Shown here piece by piece: positions 1 through 8,833 of a DNA stretch of 64,000 nt. Origin of the DNA: Litchfieldia alkalitelluris (GTDB lineage Bacteria > Bacillota > Bacilli > Bacillales > Salisediminibacteriaceae); assembly GCF_002153425.1 (NCBI RefSeq), contig NZ_KZ119600.1, positions 1,179,386 through 1,243,385 of the forward strand. The letters run 5' to 3'. Under the pieces are notes generated by a model. The model saw only the letters and a list, made by a program, of their open reading frames with translations. It searched no databases and had not been told where the DNA came from. The translations under genes and the position numbers were made by a program. Positions within the stretch are counted from its first letter, which is position 1. Each line of letters begins with the position of its first letter.

Positions 1-326
1 TACTCGCTTTCACGCAAGGTACAAGTGCGACATCTGCTCAACTTTCGCAGTGTCTTCTTTGCCGCGGGCGGCTGGTAAGCCTCCTCCAAATTCCGCCTAA
101 GAACATGCCCACTTCCTGTGGGCAACGGCGTAATGTCGGCGTCCTGCCTCCTGCATCTGCGGGGTCTTACCCCTGCCTTTAATCCCGCAGGAACGAGCGT
201 TTACATCACGAGTAAGCTTCGAGTTGTCTCGACGGATATACTACAGAGCATTTGCTTGTAGAGGAAGAGACAGGTATACCTTCCACAAAAAATCAAAAGT
301 GTTAAATATCAACATTATCCTTTAAC
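1..326 (-). repeat. Mosaic dispersed repeat element, copy 1 (cut by window edge)
   Basis: Non-coding. Read on the minus strand it contains the blocks cttcctctacaagc, tccgtcgagacaactcgaag, cgttcctgcgggat, accccgcagatgca and gaggaggcttaccagccgcc. These recur in the same order near 24.6, 39.2 and 55.1 kb and partly near 5.0 kb. It ends at about 326 with gttaaatatcaacattatcc then tttaac, which matches the left end of the 24.5-kb copy in reverse complement. An extra ~70-bp block around 85-150 (gttgcccac/gtgggcat) is absent from the other copies. There is no coding capacity, so it looks like a non-autonomous mosaic repeat. Confidence 0.8.
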
Positions 327-453
327 AGAGCTATAATAAAAGAACTTATTACCCCCTTTGTGAATAAAGTAGCAGGAATTCAATGTTTATCTATCGAACT
401 AAAGTACAATTACTACTACTTTATTTTTGCAATATTAAAGGAGCTGAGGGGAT

Positions 454-1029
454 ATGGAGATAGAGGATATTTATGGAGATCTACCAAGCTTAGAAACCGA
501 TAGACTCGTTTTGCGGAAAATAACGTTAAATGACGTAGATGATATGTATAGCTACAGCTCCAGTAATGATGTATCAAGGTATGTGACTTGGGATACTCAC
601 GACAGTATTAAAGATACGAAAGCCTTTGTGAAGTTCGCCAAAAACCAATATGAAAATAAGAAGATAGCTCCTTGGGGCATTATTTTAAAAGAAAATGATA
701 AATTCATAGGAACGATAGACTTTGTATGGTGGAAGCCCGTTCATAAAACAGCCGAAATTGGTTACGTCCTCTCGCAAGAATATTGGGGACAAGGGCTTAT
801 GCCTGAAGCTGCAAGGGAAATCATTAAGTTTGGATTTGAGAAGATGGATCTGGTGCGAATCCAAGCTAAATGTTTTGTAGAGAATGTTCCTTCGCAGAGG
901 GTCATGGAAAAGGTAGGAATGACATACGAAGGAACATTACGAAAAAGTATGTTGGTAAAAGGTGAGCATCGGGACTTAAAAACTTACTCGATTTTAAGAG
1001 AAGAGTTTGAAGGAAAGAGTGTTGATTAA
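454..1029 (+). CDS. GNAT family N-acetyltransferase, RimJ/RimL type
   Basis: A 191-residue protein expected to transfer acetyl from acetyl-CoA to an amine, possibly a protein N-terminus or small molecule. It opens with the RimJ/RimL-type LETDRLVLRKITLNDVDDMY and has the acetyl-CoA loop EYWGQGLMPEAA near residue 110, followed by RIQAKCFVENVPSQRVMEKVGM (the N-x-x-S-xx-xx-K-x-G block of this family). The ATG is preceded by gagggg. It stands alone and is followed by a strong terminator, so it is a single-gene unit. The substrate cannot be read from sequence. Confidence 0.88.
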   Translation: MEIEDIYGDLPSLETDRLVLRKITLNDVDDMYSYSSSNDVSRYVTWDTHDSIKDTKAFVKFAKNQYENKKIAPWGIILKENDKFIGTIDFVWWKPVHKTAEIGYVLSQEYWGQGLMPEAAREIIKFGFEKMDLVRIQAKCFVENVPSQRVMEKVGMTYEGTLRKSMLVKGEHRDLKTYSILREEFEGKSVD

Positions 1030-1110
1030 GTCTTCCATTGATGATTCTCATTCATTGGGGATTTTCTATATTTAGATAGTTATTTATAGTTTTAAACAGG
1101 TTTAGTAGAG

Positions 1111-1169
1111 GATGTTCCATCAGTGGCTGAAAGGTGAGGGTGATGCCACTTGCAGGAACATCTTTTTTT
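1111..1169 (+). terminator. Rho-independent terminator of the GNAT gene
   Basis: The stem gatgttcc (1111-1118) pairs with ggaacatc (1155-1162), with an inner stem agtggc/gccact, followed by seven T residues. Confidence 0.85.
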
Positions 1170-1222
1170 GTTTTTTGATTGTTTGTTGGTTGTTTGTTTC
1201 TTTGTATACGAGGGGGGTTTTT

Positions 1223-1363
1223 ATGGACAGTTTATCAATTTGAAGCTTGCTTAGTGTCTTTGAGAGTGAGTGTCATGGACAGTTTAGCAATTAAAAATAG
1301 GAAAACTGTCTTTGAAGGCTTGTTTGAAGGACAGATTTCTAATTAAAACTAGGAAAACTGTCC
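1223..1363. repeat. Three short interspersed repeats with ggacagttt/aaactgtcc hairpins
   Basis: The sequence atggacagttt-caatt occurs at 1223-1240 and 1275-1292. The second copy and a third at 1329-1363 continue through aattaaaa(c/a)taggaaaactgtc, so each can fold into a small hairpin (gacagtt/aactgtc). They lie in the 506-bp gap before the symporter gene. I find no riboswitch or other recognisable RNA here; function is unknown. Confidence 0.6.
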
Positions 1364-1535
1364 AAGAGAGATCAAGAAGTTTCATAGACAAAAATTTTCG
1401 TATTACAAATATCGACATATTAATATTTTAATATAACATTAATATTGGAAATTAGACATAATTTGTGCGATAATTGTCTGGTTTTTAGTGGTAATATTTT
1501 ATTATTGTAGAGAATTAAATTAGGAGGGTGACAGA

Positions 1536-2972
1536 ATGGGATTTATCGATTCAATATTAGATGGAGTAAACTACATCGTTGACTTTGGAAATAACATCTT
1601 GTGGACTTATGTTCTTATCGGTTTATTGATTGGGTTGGGGATTTATTTTACAATTCGAACGAAATTTGTACAGTTTCGACTCTTCGGAGAAATGTTTCGA
1701 GTTATAACGGAGAAGAAAACGAGTGACAAGGGAATCTCCGCGTTCCAGGCGTTTACAATCAGTACGGCATCAAGGGTTGGAACGGGTAACTTAACAGGTG
1801 TGGCACTAGCAATTGCGATAGGTGGTCCAGGTGCTGTTTTCTGGATGTGGATGGTTGCAATTATTGGTATGGCGACTTCTTTTATAGAAAGTACGTTAGC
1901 GCAAGTGTACAAAGTGAAAGATGGGGATAATTTCCGAGGTGGTCCGGCGTATTACATGGAAAAAGTGCTTAAAAAACGTGGACTTGGTATCGTCTTCGCT
2001 ATTTTACTTACATTATGCTTTGGTTTGATCTTTAACTCTGTTCAAGCAAATACGATTACAGGTGCATTTGAAAATGCATTTGGAACGAGTCCATTTATTC
2101 TAGGATTAATCATTGCTACTGTTGCGGGGATTATCATTTTTGGTGGCGTGAGAAGGATTGCGCGAGTAACGCAAGTCGTTGTTCCGTTTATGGCTATCAT
2201 ATATTTAATCATTGCCTTCTATGTCGTTGTTACAAATATCACAGAAATTCCAGCTGTGTTTAACTTAATCCTATCTAGTGCATTCGGTATGAATGAGATG
2301 ATTGGAGGAGGAATTGGTGCTGCAATCATGCAAGGGGTTAGACGTGGTTTATTCTCCAACGAAGCTGGTATGGGTAGTGTGCCGAACGCAGCTGCAACAG
2401 CAAACGTTAGTCACCCTGCAAAACAAGGGTTGTTACAGAGTCTTGGCGTTTTCTTTGATACAATCATTATCTGTTCAGCAACGGCGTTTATCATTTTATT
2501 AACAGATGTGTATCAAATGGGAGAATTAACTGGTATTCAATTGACACAAGGAGCTTTAGAAACGCATGTTGGTGCATGGGCGACAAGCTTCGTTGCAATC
2601 GCTATTTTATTCTTTGCATTTAGCTCCATTATCGGTAACTATTACTATGGTGAAACGAATATTGAGTTTATCCGTAATAATACAATTTGGCTTCAAGTTT
2701 ACCGTACAGCAGTAGTTCTCATGGTTGTCTTTGGTGCTGTTGCTGAGGTTGGCCTCGTATGGAACATGGCTGATTTATTTATGGGACTAATGGCGGTTAT
2801 TAACTTGATTGTGATCTTCCTCATTGGTAAAGTTGCTTATCAAGTATTGGATGACTACACGAGTCAACGTCGCAAAGGCAAAGACCCAGTTTTTTATTCA
2901 GAAAACATTGAAGGACTTGAAGGTGCTGAATGCTGGGACAAAGCTGAATTAACTTCTCGTGAAAATAAGTAA
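1536..2972 (+). CDS. Alanine/glycine:cation symporter (AGCS family)
   Basis: A 478-residue polytopic membrane protein that should import a small neutral amino acid (alanine or glycine) with sodium. Family hallmarks are the N-terminal FVQFRLFGEMFRVI, the conserved TISTASRVGTGNLTGVA stretch around residues 70-90, FRGGPAYYME, and GVRRGLFSNEAGMGS near residue 265. About ten hydrophobic segments are visible. The start has an AGGAGGGTGA ribosome binding site. Members are usually about 450-490 residues, so it is full length. It is monocistronic, and a stable hairpin lies downstream. Subfamily substrate is not decided. Confidence 0.93.
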   Translation: MGFIDSILDGVNYIVDFGNNILWTYVLIGLLIGLGIYFTIRTKFVQFRLFGEMFRVITEKKTSDKGISAFQAFTISTASRVGTGNLTGVALAIAIGGPGAVFWMWMVAIIGMATSFIESTLAQVYKVKDGDNFRGGPAYYMEKVLKKRGLGIVFAILLTLCFGLIFNSVQANTITGAFENAFGTSPFILGLIIATVAGIIIFGGVRRIARVTQVVVPFMAIIYLIIAFYVVVTNITEIPAVFNLILSSAFGMNEMIGGGIGAAIMQGVRRGLFSNEAGMGSVPNAAATANVSHPAKQGLLQSLGVFFDTIIICSATAFIILLTDVYQMGELTGIQLTQGALETHVGAWATSFVAIAILFFAFSSIIGNYYYGETNIEFIRNNTIWLQVYRTAVVLMVVFGAVAEVGLVWNMADLFMGLMAVINLIVIFLIGKVAYQVLDDYTSQRRKGKDPVFYSENIEGLEGAECWDKAELTSRENK

Positions 2973-3042
2973 ATTAGGTATCTCATAAACAATAATTTTT
3001 TCAAAAAATGATGATGTATCATAAAATAAGCACCCGATGTGA

Positions 3043-3074
3043 CACCCCCATTCAAACAGTGTAGAATGGGGGTG
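3043..3074 (+). terminator. GC-rich hairpin after the symporter gene
   Basis: A perfect 11-bp stem, cacccccattc (3043-3053) with gaatgggggtg (3064-3074), around a 10-nt loop. It lacks a strong T run, so it may be a weak terminator or an mRNA 3'-end stabiliser. It sits between the symporter stop and the next ribosome binding site. Confidence 0.5.
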
Positions 3075-3109
3075 ATTACGTTTGGAAATAAAAGTATAGA
3101 GGTGTAAAA

Positions 3110-3943
3110 ATGAAAACATTGTCACTGAAAAAATCAATATTTGCGCTCATTGTTACTAGTGTTCTAGCTTTGGCAGCTTGTGGGCAAGGGGACGGAGACG
3201 AATCTGATTCTCATGGTGCAAATTCAGAACTAAATTTAGATCCATTGGCAGTAGAGTTAATTATGGATGAAGAAGGGGATCCAGGTACGGAGATTGTAAT
3301 CCAGGCATTAGTTACACAAGGAGAAGAAAAAGTGGACGATGCTAGTGAAGTCATATTTGAGATTTGGGAGCAAGGACAGAAAGAAGAAAGTGAATTCATT
3401 GAAGTGGAAGAGTCTCTTGGGGATGGGGTATATGAGTTAGTCCATATATTCGAAAATGAAAACATCTATTTTGTTCAACCACATGTTACTGCCCGCGGCC
3501 AACACATGATGCCAGTAGGGGAAATAAAAATTGGTGATGCTCCAGAAAGACTAGAAGAAGATGAGTTAGACGATCACGACCATATGGATCACGACCATCA
3601 TGGTGGTGAAGATGGAGAAGGTGATGGCCATCATCATCATGTGGAAGATCTGACGATTGACTGGAAAACAGGAGAAATCATTCAATCAGAAAATACAGAG
3701 TTGGCGGTATACATTGAATTAGAAGGTTCCGCGTTAACAGGTGGGGACATTCAATTTGAAATTTGGCAGGACGGTGATGAGCGGCATACATGGCTAGAGG
3801 CCGACGAAACTAATCCAGGTGAGTATACGGCGACACACACTTTCGAAAGAACTGGAGATTATTTCATTGAGATACATGTAGAAGATGATTCTGGTTTACA
3901 TGAGCATAAATTAATGGAAGTGTCGGTTGACCATTCGCACTAG
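3110..3943 (+). CDS. Lipoprotein with two YtkA-like domains joined by a His-rich linker
   Basis: A 277-residue exported lipoprotein. The signal peptide ends in the lipobox LALAAC (lipidated Cys24). Two similar Ig-like beta domains of the YtkA type follow, at about residues 40-140 and 183-275. Both contain a FEIW core and a GxYxxxHxFExxGxYFxxxHV pattern (residues around 110-127 and 237-255). They are separated by an Asp/His/Gly-rich linker (about 148-180) with many His residues, a likely metal-chelating segment. YtkA-like domains occur in copper/redox-associated exported proteins. I infer a metal-binding or scavenging role at the outer face of the membrane; no partner gene is adjacent. Confidence 0.8.
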   Translation: MKTLSLKKSIFALIVTSVLALAACGQGDGDESDSHGANSELNLDPLAVELIMDEEGDPGTEIVIQALVTQGEEKVDDASEVIFEIWEQGQKEESEFIEVEESLGDGVYELVHIFENENIYFVQPHVTARGQHMMPVGEIKIGDAPERLEEDELDDHDHMDHDHHGGEDGEGDGHHHHVEDLTIDWKTGEIIQSENTELAVYIELEGSALTGGDIQFEIWQDGDERHTWLEADETNPGEYTATHTFERTGDYFIEIHVEDDSGLHEHKLMEVSVDHSH

Positions 3944-4057
3944 AACAATGAGGCTGATCCTAAAACAACTTTTAGGGTCAGCCTATTGTATAGATAACAA
4001 ACATTCATGGGTGAATCTTTGTTAGAGGGTAAATCCATGATAGAATGGGTGCTGGTG

Positions 4058-4783
4058 ATGAAAATGAGGAACAAGTATATACAAATATATAAAGACATTG
4101 TGGATGACATAACTAAAGCTACATACCAGCCACAAACCCTATTACCTTCAGAGCATGAGTTAATGGACAAGTACGGTACTTCTAGGGAAACGATTCGTAA
4201 AGCTTTGACGTTGCTTGCACAAAACGGTTTTATCCAGAAGGTTCAAGGGAAGGGTTCGATCGTATTAGATACACCTCGCTTCGATTTCCCAATATCAGGT
4301 CTAGTCAGCTTTAAGGAGTTAGCCAATCAGCTTGGGGAAAACCATAAGACAATTGTGGAAAAACTTGAGTTGCTCCCGCCTACAGAAGATATGAAGGGCA
4401 TATTACAAATAGATTCTTCAGAGGAAATGGTGTGGGAAGTACAGCGTGTGAGGGAAATTGATGATGAGAAGATCATTTTGGACAAAGATTATATTAAGTC
4501 CTCTAAGGTGGAAAAATTAAGTAGGGAAGTCTGTGCTTCCTCCATTTATGAATACATCGAAGGGGAATTGGGATTAACGATTAGCTTTGCTAAGAAAGAA
4601 ATCACAGTAGAGGAACCAACGAAAGAGGATAGGAACCTTCTTGATTTGGAAGGCTTTTCGAATGTTGTTGTCGTCAAAAACTATGTGTATTTAGAGGACG
4701 CTAGTATTTTTCAATATACAGAGTCCAGGCACCGTCCCGACAAGTTCCGTTTCGTCGACTTTGCAAGGAGAACGAAAAACTAA
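4058..4783 (+). CDS. treR: GntR-family repressor, TreR-like, without a tre operon
   Basis: A 241-residue DNA-binding regulator resembling the Bacillus trehalose operon repressor along its length. It has an N-terminal winged helix with LPSEHELMDKYGTSRETIRK, a QKVQGKGSIVLD wing, an effector (UTRA-type) domain with FPISGLVSFKELA, ILDKDYI and SIYEYIEGELG, and the C-terminal TESRHRPDKFRFVDFARR. TreR normally binds trehalose-6-phosphate and represses treP/treA. I chose ATG 4058 because the family begins with the next few residues (MKMRNKYIQIYKDI); upstream in-frame ATGs at 4007 and 4037 would add non-homologous residues. No treP or treA lies nearby, so its target is elsewhere or has changed. Confidence 0.8.
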   Translation: MKMRNKYIQIYKDIVDDITKATYQPQTLLPSEHELMDKYGTSRETIRKALTLLAQNGFIQKVQGKGSIVLDTPRFDFPISGLVSFKELANQLGENHKTIVEKLELLPPTEDMKGILQIDSSEEMVWEVQRVREIDDEKIILDKDYIKSSKVEKLSREVCASSIYEYIEGELGLTISFAKKEITVEEPTKEDRNLLDLEGFSNVVVVKNYVYLEDASIFQYTESRHRPDKFRFVDFARRTKN

Positions 4784-4790
4784 TCAAATT

Positions 4791-4858
4791 AAAAACTGTC
4801 TTTACTGCTCCTGCTGAACCTAACTTCAGATTTAGAGTTTTGTAAAGACAGTTTTTTT
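4791..4858 (+). terminator. Rho-independent terminator of the treR-like gene
   Basis: A 14-bp perfect stem, aaaactgtctttac with gtaaagacagtttt, followed by a T run. Confidence 0.85.
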
Positions 4859-4859
4859 A

Positions 4860-5117
4860 TAGGCGCTTACGCTTTTCTTGTCTAGCTCCAGCGCCTATCG
4901 GCCCAAGAAACTTTCCTCACCTCGTCTACGATAAGTCAACATCAACTCACTACGTTCGTTGTGTTTCCTTTATCTCACGATAGCTTCTTCGGATTAGCTC
5001 CTCCAACGAGCGTTTACATCACGAATATGCTTCGAGTTGCCTCGACGGATACACTCCAGAGCGATGCTAGTAGAGGAAGAGGCAGTTTTTGTGGCCGATG
5101 ATCAAGGCGCTTGCGCT
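4860..5117 (-). repeat. Mosaic dispersed repeat element, copy 2
   Basis: Bounded by gcgcttacgctttt (4863) and gcgcttgcgctttt (5108). On the minus strand it starts with the shared blocks cctcttcctctact, tccgtcgaggcaactcgaag and gatgtaaacgctcgtt. It then switches to a different module, ending in gataggcgctggagctagac and aagaaaagcgtaagcgcc. The two modules show that these elements recombine or are assembled from interchangeable parts. There is no open reading frame with coding character. Confidence 0.75.
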
Positions 5118-5124
5118 TTTCTGA

Positions 5125-6003
5125 TTAACCTGTTTTTTTCTTAAGGTCACTGATGATGGTGCGTTTTAGCTGGCGATCGTGAATCGTTTCATTGAGCCAG
5201 TCTTTTGGTGTACCGCCAGTTTCTTCTTTTACACGGCGGATCAATCGGCTTAAAATGTGGCGCATCACACCAGTGTAGAAAAGATTGTCAATTTTTTTAG
5301 CAGAATTCAATAGCTGTTCTACAGCATTGTGATCACTCACAGGAACATGCTTGACGGCTACGTTTAGGAAGTCTTCAACTATAGCAGATTCGTTGTAGGA
5401 AAGGTAGTAGGATGTAATGTCTTCGATGAGGTCCGGGTGAGTGGCAACTCGTTCCCCCAACTTAGGGATAAAAGTGTCTAATCTGTGATTGATTATAAAT
5501 TGGAACGATTTTATTGGATTGGCTAGTTTAATGGCTTCTGATAAGGCTGACATAATCAGTGATTGATCAGATTTACCATCAGCATTTTGGATAGCAATGA
5601 GCCTTGATGGCCACAAATGTTTAATGTCCTCTAGATGTTCGTCCGTGAGATGTTTCAAGATATTCTCGTTTTTCATCCTTGCTTCTTCCATCGGCCTTAA
5701 GGCATCGCGGAGGTCGTCCTGCGTCACTGTATGCAGTTTTTTCCGTTCTACAATTTCCTTGTAGTTTTCTAACGTCTTCGCTGCTTCCTGTGTTGTCTTG
5801 TTTGATAAATAAAAAGAATCTAGGAAACGTCCAGTTCGGTCGATGACTGCAAAAATCACAGGTGTTTCGTGATCGAATAAGAGGATATTCGACTTTTTCT
5901 TTGATATATGTTCCTCGTATTTTACAACATAGCTGCGACTATTTTGTCCATCTAGATTTACATTTTTTCCTAAGAAGCTTGGTGGTAATGTACCCATTGG
6001 CAT
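5125..6003 (-). CDS. Hypothetical protein, 292 residues
   Basis: I do not recognise the family. The product is soluble with no signal peptide or membrane segment. The first ~100 residues look like alpha/beta, with repeated beta segments (RSYVVKYEEHI, SNILLFDHETPVIFAVIDRTGRF); the rest looks helical. The start has AAAGGA seven bases upstream, and an in-frame second ATG follows two codons later. It is transcribed on the minus strand, in the same direction as the yfh small genes to its right but separated from them by a terminator. It ends beside a dispersed repeat. Confidence 0.7.
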   Translation of the reverse strand: MPMGTLPPSFLGKNVNLDGQNSRSYVVKYEEHISKKKSNILLFDHETPVIFAVIDRTGRFLDSFYLSNKTTQEAAKTLENYKEIVERKKLHTVTQDDLRDALRPMEEARMKNENILKHLTDEHLEDIKHLWPSRLIAIQNADGKSDQSLIMSALSEAIKLANPIKSFQFIINHRLDTFIPKLGERVATHPDLIEDITSYYLSYNESAIVEDFLNVAVKHVPVSDHNAVEQLLNSAKKIDNLFYTGVMRHILSRLIRRVKEETGGTPKDWLNETIHDRQLKRTIISDLKKKTG

Positions 6004-6218
6004 TCACCGGTCCTTTCAAATGTTTTAATTAAAGTGACAGCCTTTACTTATCTTAAGTAAAGGGAGGCTAAGCAATTTGAGGTTTCATTGCTTTTATGTG
6101 CTTCTTGGTGTGAAAGGAGTTGGTGGGTAGTCGTGTTTTTTTATCTCCTATCTCCATCATACCTGTCTTTTGCCTTTAATGCTAATAAGAATAAAAAAAT
6201 TCTTAAAATTGTTAATGT

Positions 6219-6245
6219 AAAAAAAACGAAGTCACTTCGTTTTAG
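6219..6245 (-). terminator. Minus-strand terminator after yfhD
   Basis: The stem aacgaag/cttcgtt with a 3-nt loop reads, on the minus strand, into a run of eight T residues. Confidence 0.8.
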
Positions 6246-6269
6246 ACGATAGGACTTCGTTATATTTGA

Positions 6270-6428
6270 TTATATATTTTCCTTATTAACACGCTGCGTT
6301 GCGGCTTCTGCACGAGCTTGTGCTTCACGATCTTCCGCATCAGCTAATTCTTCAGAATACTCTACTTCGTGATCCTTTGAAATATTTGGTAACTTTTGAT
6401 TGCTTCTTTTTTCATTATGTTTTGCCAT
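6270..6428 (-). CDS. yfhD: YfhD-like small protein
   Basis: A 52-residue, highly charged small protein. The signature VEYSEELADAEDREAQARAEAA at residues 22-43 is what I recall of the Bacillus YfhD family. Its position next to yfhE, yfhF and recX matches B. subtilis. The start ATG is preceded by AAAGGGTGAAG. The function of YfhD is not established; the composition (no Trp, many Ala/Glu/Arg) suits a small, probably disordered protein of sporulating bacilli. The minus-strand terminator follows directly. Confidence 0.82.
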   Translation of the reverse strand: MAKHNEKRSNQKLPNISKDHEVEYSEELADAEDREAQARAEAATQRVNKENI

Positions 6429-6468
6429 GATGTCTTCACCCTTTCGTCATCTTGGTGTTGGAAAGCTA

Positions 6469-6603
6469 TTAGAGGTTCGCACCATTACCTTTCGCACGTT
6501 GATACTCCCGATCCGCAGCTTTAAAATCAGATTGATATAATACTTCCTGAGTTTTATTAATAGTACGGTGCTCTTCTTTTGTTCTTCTTTTCTTGCTTTC
6601 CAT
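6469..6603 (-). CDS. yfhE: YfhE-like small protein
   Basis: A 44-residue basic protein beginning MESKKRRTKEEHRTIN and containing TQEVLYQSDFKAADREY, as in the YfhE family. I placed the start at 6603 because GAGGTGAT lies six bases upstream; the reading frame stays open further upstream (to 6663), but with sequence unlike the family. It lies between yfhF and yfhD on the same strand, probably one small operon. Function is unknown. Confidence 0.8.
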   Translation of the reverse strand: MESKKRRTKEEHRTINKTQEVLYQSDFKAADREYQRAKGNGANL

Positions 6604-6685
6604 ATCTATCACCTCATTAGTCATTTTAATCACATATACAGTATGACCTTTAAGATGTAACAATATTCAATTGCCCCAACATTAC

Positions 6686-7585
6686 TCACCTCAGTATGTT
6701 TATTAAGGCTGGCTTCAGATTAGGGTATTGGAAGGTAAAACCATGTTCCTGAAGCTTATCTGGTAGAACCCGTTGTCCTTCCACTACTAAAATGCTCATT
6801 TCCCCTAACACGATTTTTAGCAGGAAAGCTGGCACTGGCGCCCAATGCGGCTTGTTCAAAACGCTTCCCAATGTTTTGCCAAAGTCGTTCATCCGAAGAG
6901 GTTCAGATGCTGTCATATTGACTGGTCCACTAATCTCTCCTTGCATGAGGCAGAAGTGAATGGCATTAACTAAGTCGTCGATATGAATCCAGGACAACCA
7001 CTGCTTCCCACTGCCCAATGGACCTCCGATAAAAAGCTTGTACGGAAGCAACATCTTGTTTAATGCCCCTTCATCTTTATCTAAGATCATGCCAAATCTA
7101 GCAAAAACGACGCGGACGGAATCGGGAACATCGTTTGCGGCTTGTTCCCAAGTTTTTACGACATTGGCTAAAAAATCATTACCGCTCTTGTCCGTTTGTT
7201 CAGTGAAAGTTGATTCTTCCGAAGTGCCGTAATATCCAATAGCAGAAGCGTTAATCAATATCTTGGGCTTCGTCTCCATCTTTGTGATGATACGAGTGAT
7301 TTCCTTCGTAGCATCGATTCTACTTTGCAAAATATCTTGTTTCTTTGCTTTCGTCCAACGACCACTATTGAGGTTTTCGCCAGCTAAATTAATGAAGGCA
7401 GTTATATCAGTCAATGCCTTCTCTGGCTCAGCTTGTTCTGTCAGCCATTCCACATATGTAATGTCTTTATGTTGTGTGTGTGGTTTATTTCTTGTCAGAA
7501 TAACTACCTGGTGCCCTTCTGCCACAAGCTTCATTGTTAGATGCTTTCCTACAAACCCAGATCCACCTGCAATTGCGATTTTCAT
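6686..7585 (-). CDS. yfhF: Epimerase family protein YfhF (TIGR01777-type SDR)
   Basis: A 299-residue extended-SDR protein with an N-terminal Rossmann motif, GGSGFVGKHL (residues 7-16). Other family marks are FINLAGENL, NASAIGYYGTSEE and WLSWIHIDDLVNAI, and the C-terminal DUF1731-type tail (PDKLQEHGFTFQYPNLKPAL). It belongs to the nucleoside-diphosphate-sugar epimerase-like group; the substrate is unknown. ATG 7585 is preferred, with GAGGGGTG upstream. It is divergent from recX, as in B. subtilis, and heads the yfhF-yfhE-yfhD minus-strand group. Confidence 0.9.
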   Translation of the reverse strand: MKIAIAGGSGFVGKHLTMKLVAEGHQVVILTRNKPHTQHKDITYVEWLTEQAEPEKALTDITAFINLAGENLNSGRWTKAKKQDILQSRIDATKEITRIITKMETKPKILINASAIGYYGTSEESTFTEQTDKSGNDFLANVVKTWEQAANDVPDSVRVVFARFGMILDKDEGALNKMLLPYKLFIGGPLGSGKQWLSWIHIDDLVNAIHFCLMQGEISGPVNMTASEPLRMNDFGKTLGSVLNKPHWAPVPAFLLKIVLGEMSILVVEGQRVLPDKLQEHGFTFQYPNLKPALINILR

Positions 7586-7743
7586 AACGCACACCCCTCA
7601 GAGCATTTTATATTACACGTAACCGTTTGTGTATAAAATCAAACTATTTTGTTAGAACATTAGCATTGCTTTCATAGGAATGCAATGAAATAATCATAGA
7701 GACAATAATTTTTTATCGTAAAAAATACAGAGGTGACGGTGCT

Positions 7744-8574
7744 ATGCCAGCTATTAGTAAAATAACAGTAGCTAAAAAGAATAAAGGTCGTTTTCATATA
7801 TATGTAGATCGCGGGCAAGGAGATGAATATGCCTTGACAGTTTCTGAGGATATATTCGTAAAATGGAGTTTTTCCAAAGGGATGGAATTATCGGAAGACG
7901 ATATCGTAAAAATTCGTGAAGAAGACGTACTAGATAAAGCGTTTCAAAAGACCCTGAACTATCTCTCATATAGAATGCGTTCTGAAAAAGAAGTGCTGCA
8001 ATATATGAAGGACCAAGAGGTTGGGGAAGAGGAAGCTAGGCGACTACTTGATAGATTACAGGACTTGAACCTTCTTGATGATCGGGCGTTTGCAGAAGCC
8101 TTTGTTCGGACGAAGAAGAATACACAAAAAAAAGGTCCACTTCTAATAGAGCAAGAGCTGTATCAAAAGGGGATTTCCCAAAAGGATATTGATCATGCCT
8201 TAAAGGAATATCCTGAGGAAGAGGAGCTTGAAAATGCTATAAAGACGGCTTCGAAAAAGCAGACGAGCTACAAGAAGGAAGGAAATCGACAGCGTAAACA
8301 AAAGCTCTTGCAGTTTTTAATGCAGAGGGGCTTTAGTAACGGCATTGCTAAACAGGCAGTGGACAAATGTGAAGCGGAAATTCCTGAGGATTTTGAATGG
8401 GAGGGCTTAGTTAAACAGGGGGAAAAGGCAATAAAGAAGTTTCAGAAGTATGAAGCCTGGGAAAGGGACCAACGAATCAAGCAATACTTGTATCAACGGG
8501 GGTTTTCTGGGGACTCCATCGAGGCTTGGTTTTCTAAAATGAAAGAGGAAGGTTCTCTTGCGGAAGATGAATGA
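7744..8574 (+). CDS. recX: Regulatory protein RecX
   Basis: A 276-residue protein modulating RecA filaments in homologous recombination. It has the three-helix RecX repeats: LNYLSYRMRSEKEVLQYM, then LLDDRAFAEAFVRTKKN near residue 107 (the family's most conserved stretch), and further repeats LLQFLMQRGF and IKQYLYQRGF near the C terminus. Bacillus RecX is a long form of about 265-275 residues, matching this length. The start has a GAGGTGACG ribosome binding site. The yfhF-recX divergent pair conserves B. subtilis order (recX is yfhG there). Confidence 0.92.
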   Translation: MPAISKITVAKKNKGRFHIYVDRGQGDEYALTVSEDIFVKWSFSKGMELSEDDIVKIREEDVLDKAFQKTLNYLSYRMRSEKEVLQYMKDQEVGEEEARRLLDRLQDLNLLDDRAFAEAFVRTKKNTQKKGPLLIEQELYQKGISQKDIDHALKEYPEEEELENAIKTASKKQTSYKKEGNRQRKQKLLQFLMQRGFSNGIAKQAVDKCEAEIPEDFEWEGLVKQGEKAIKKFQKYEAWERDQRIKQYLYQRGFSGDSIEAWFSKMKEEGSLAEDE

Positions 8575-8682
8575 GGCTTGGGTCTTCTTTCAGTTTCAGG
8601 GGCAGTTAGGAATAACAGACTAGTTGATGGTGCATGAGGTAAATAGGATTTGGACAATATAAAACTGGAAAATGTGGCACAC

Positions 8683-8718
8683 TAAAACACTGAGATTCGA
8701 TTTCGGTGTTTTTTATTT
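8683..8718 (+). terminator. Terminator downstream of recX
   Basis: An imperfect hairpin, aaaacactga-gattcgat-ttcggtgtttt, continues into a T-rich tail. Confidence 0.6.
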
Positions 8719-8833
8719 GAAAGTTGTATGAATTGTTTGAAAATAATTGTAAAATGGAAAAGGAATGTGTAGGGGTACTCATATATATAGTTATTTGATG
8801 TGAATTTTATTTTTTATGGAAAGGATTTTGAAT

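Noticed and set aside
1170..1535. Possible glycine or other riboswitch before the amino-acid symporter
   Set aside because: I looked for the conserved glycine-riboswitch and T-box cores and found none; only short gacagtt hairpin repeats are present.
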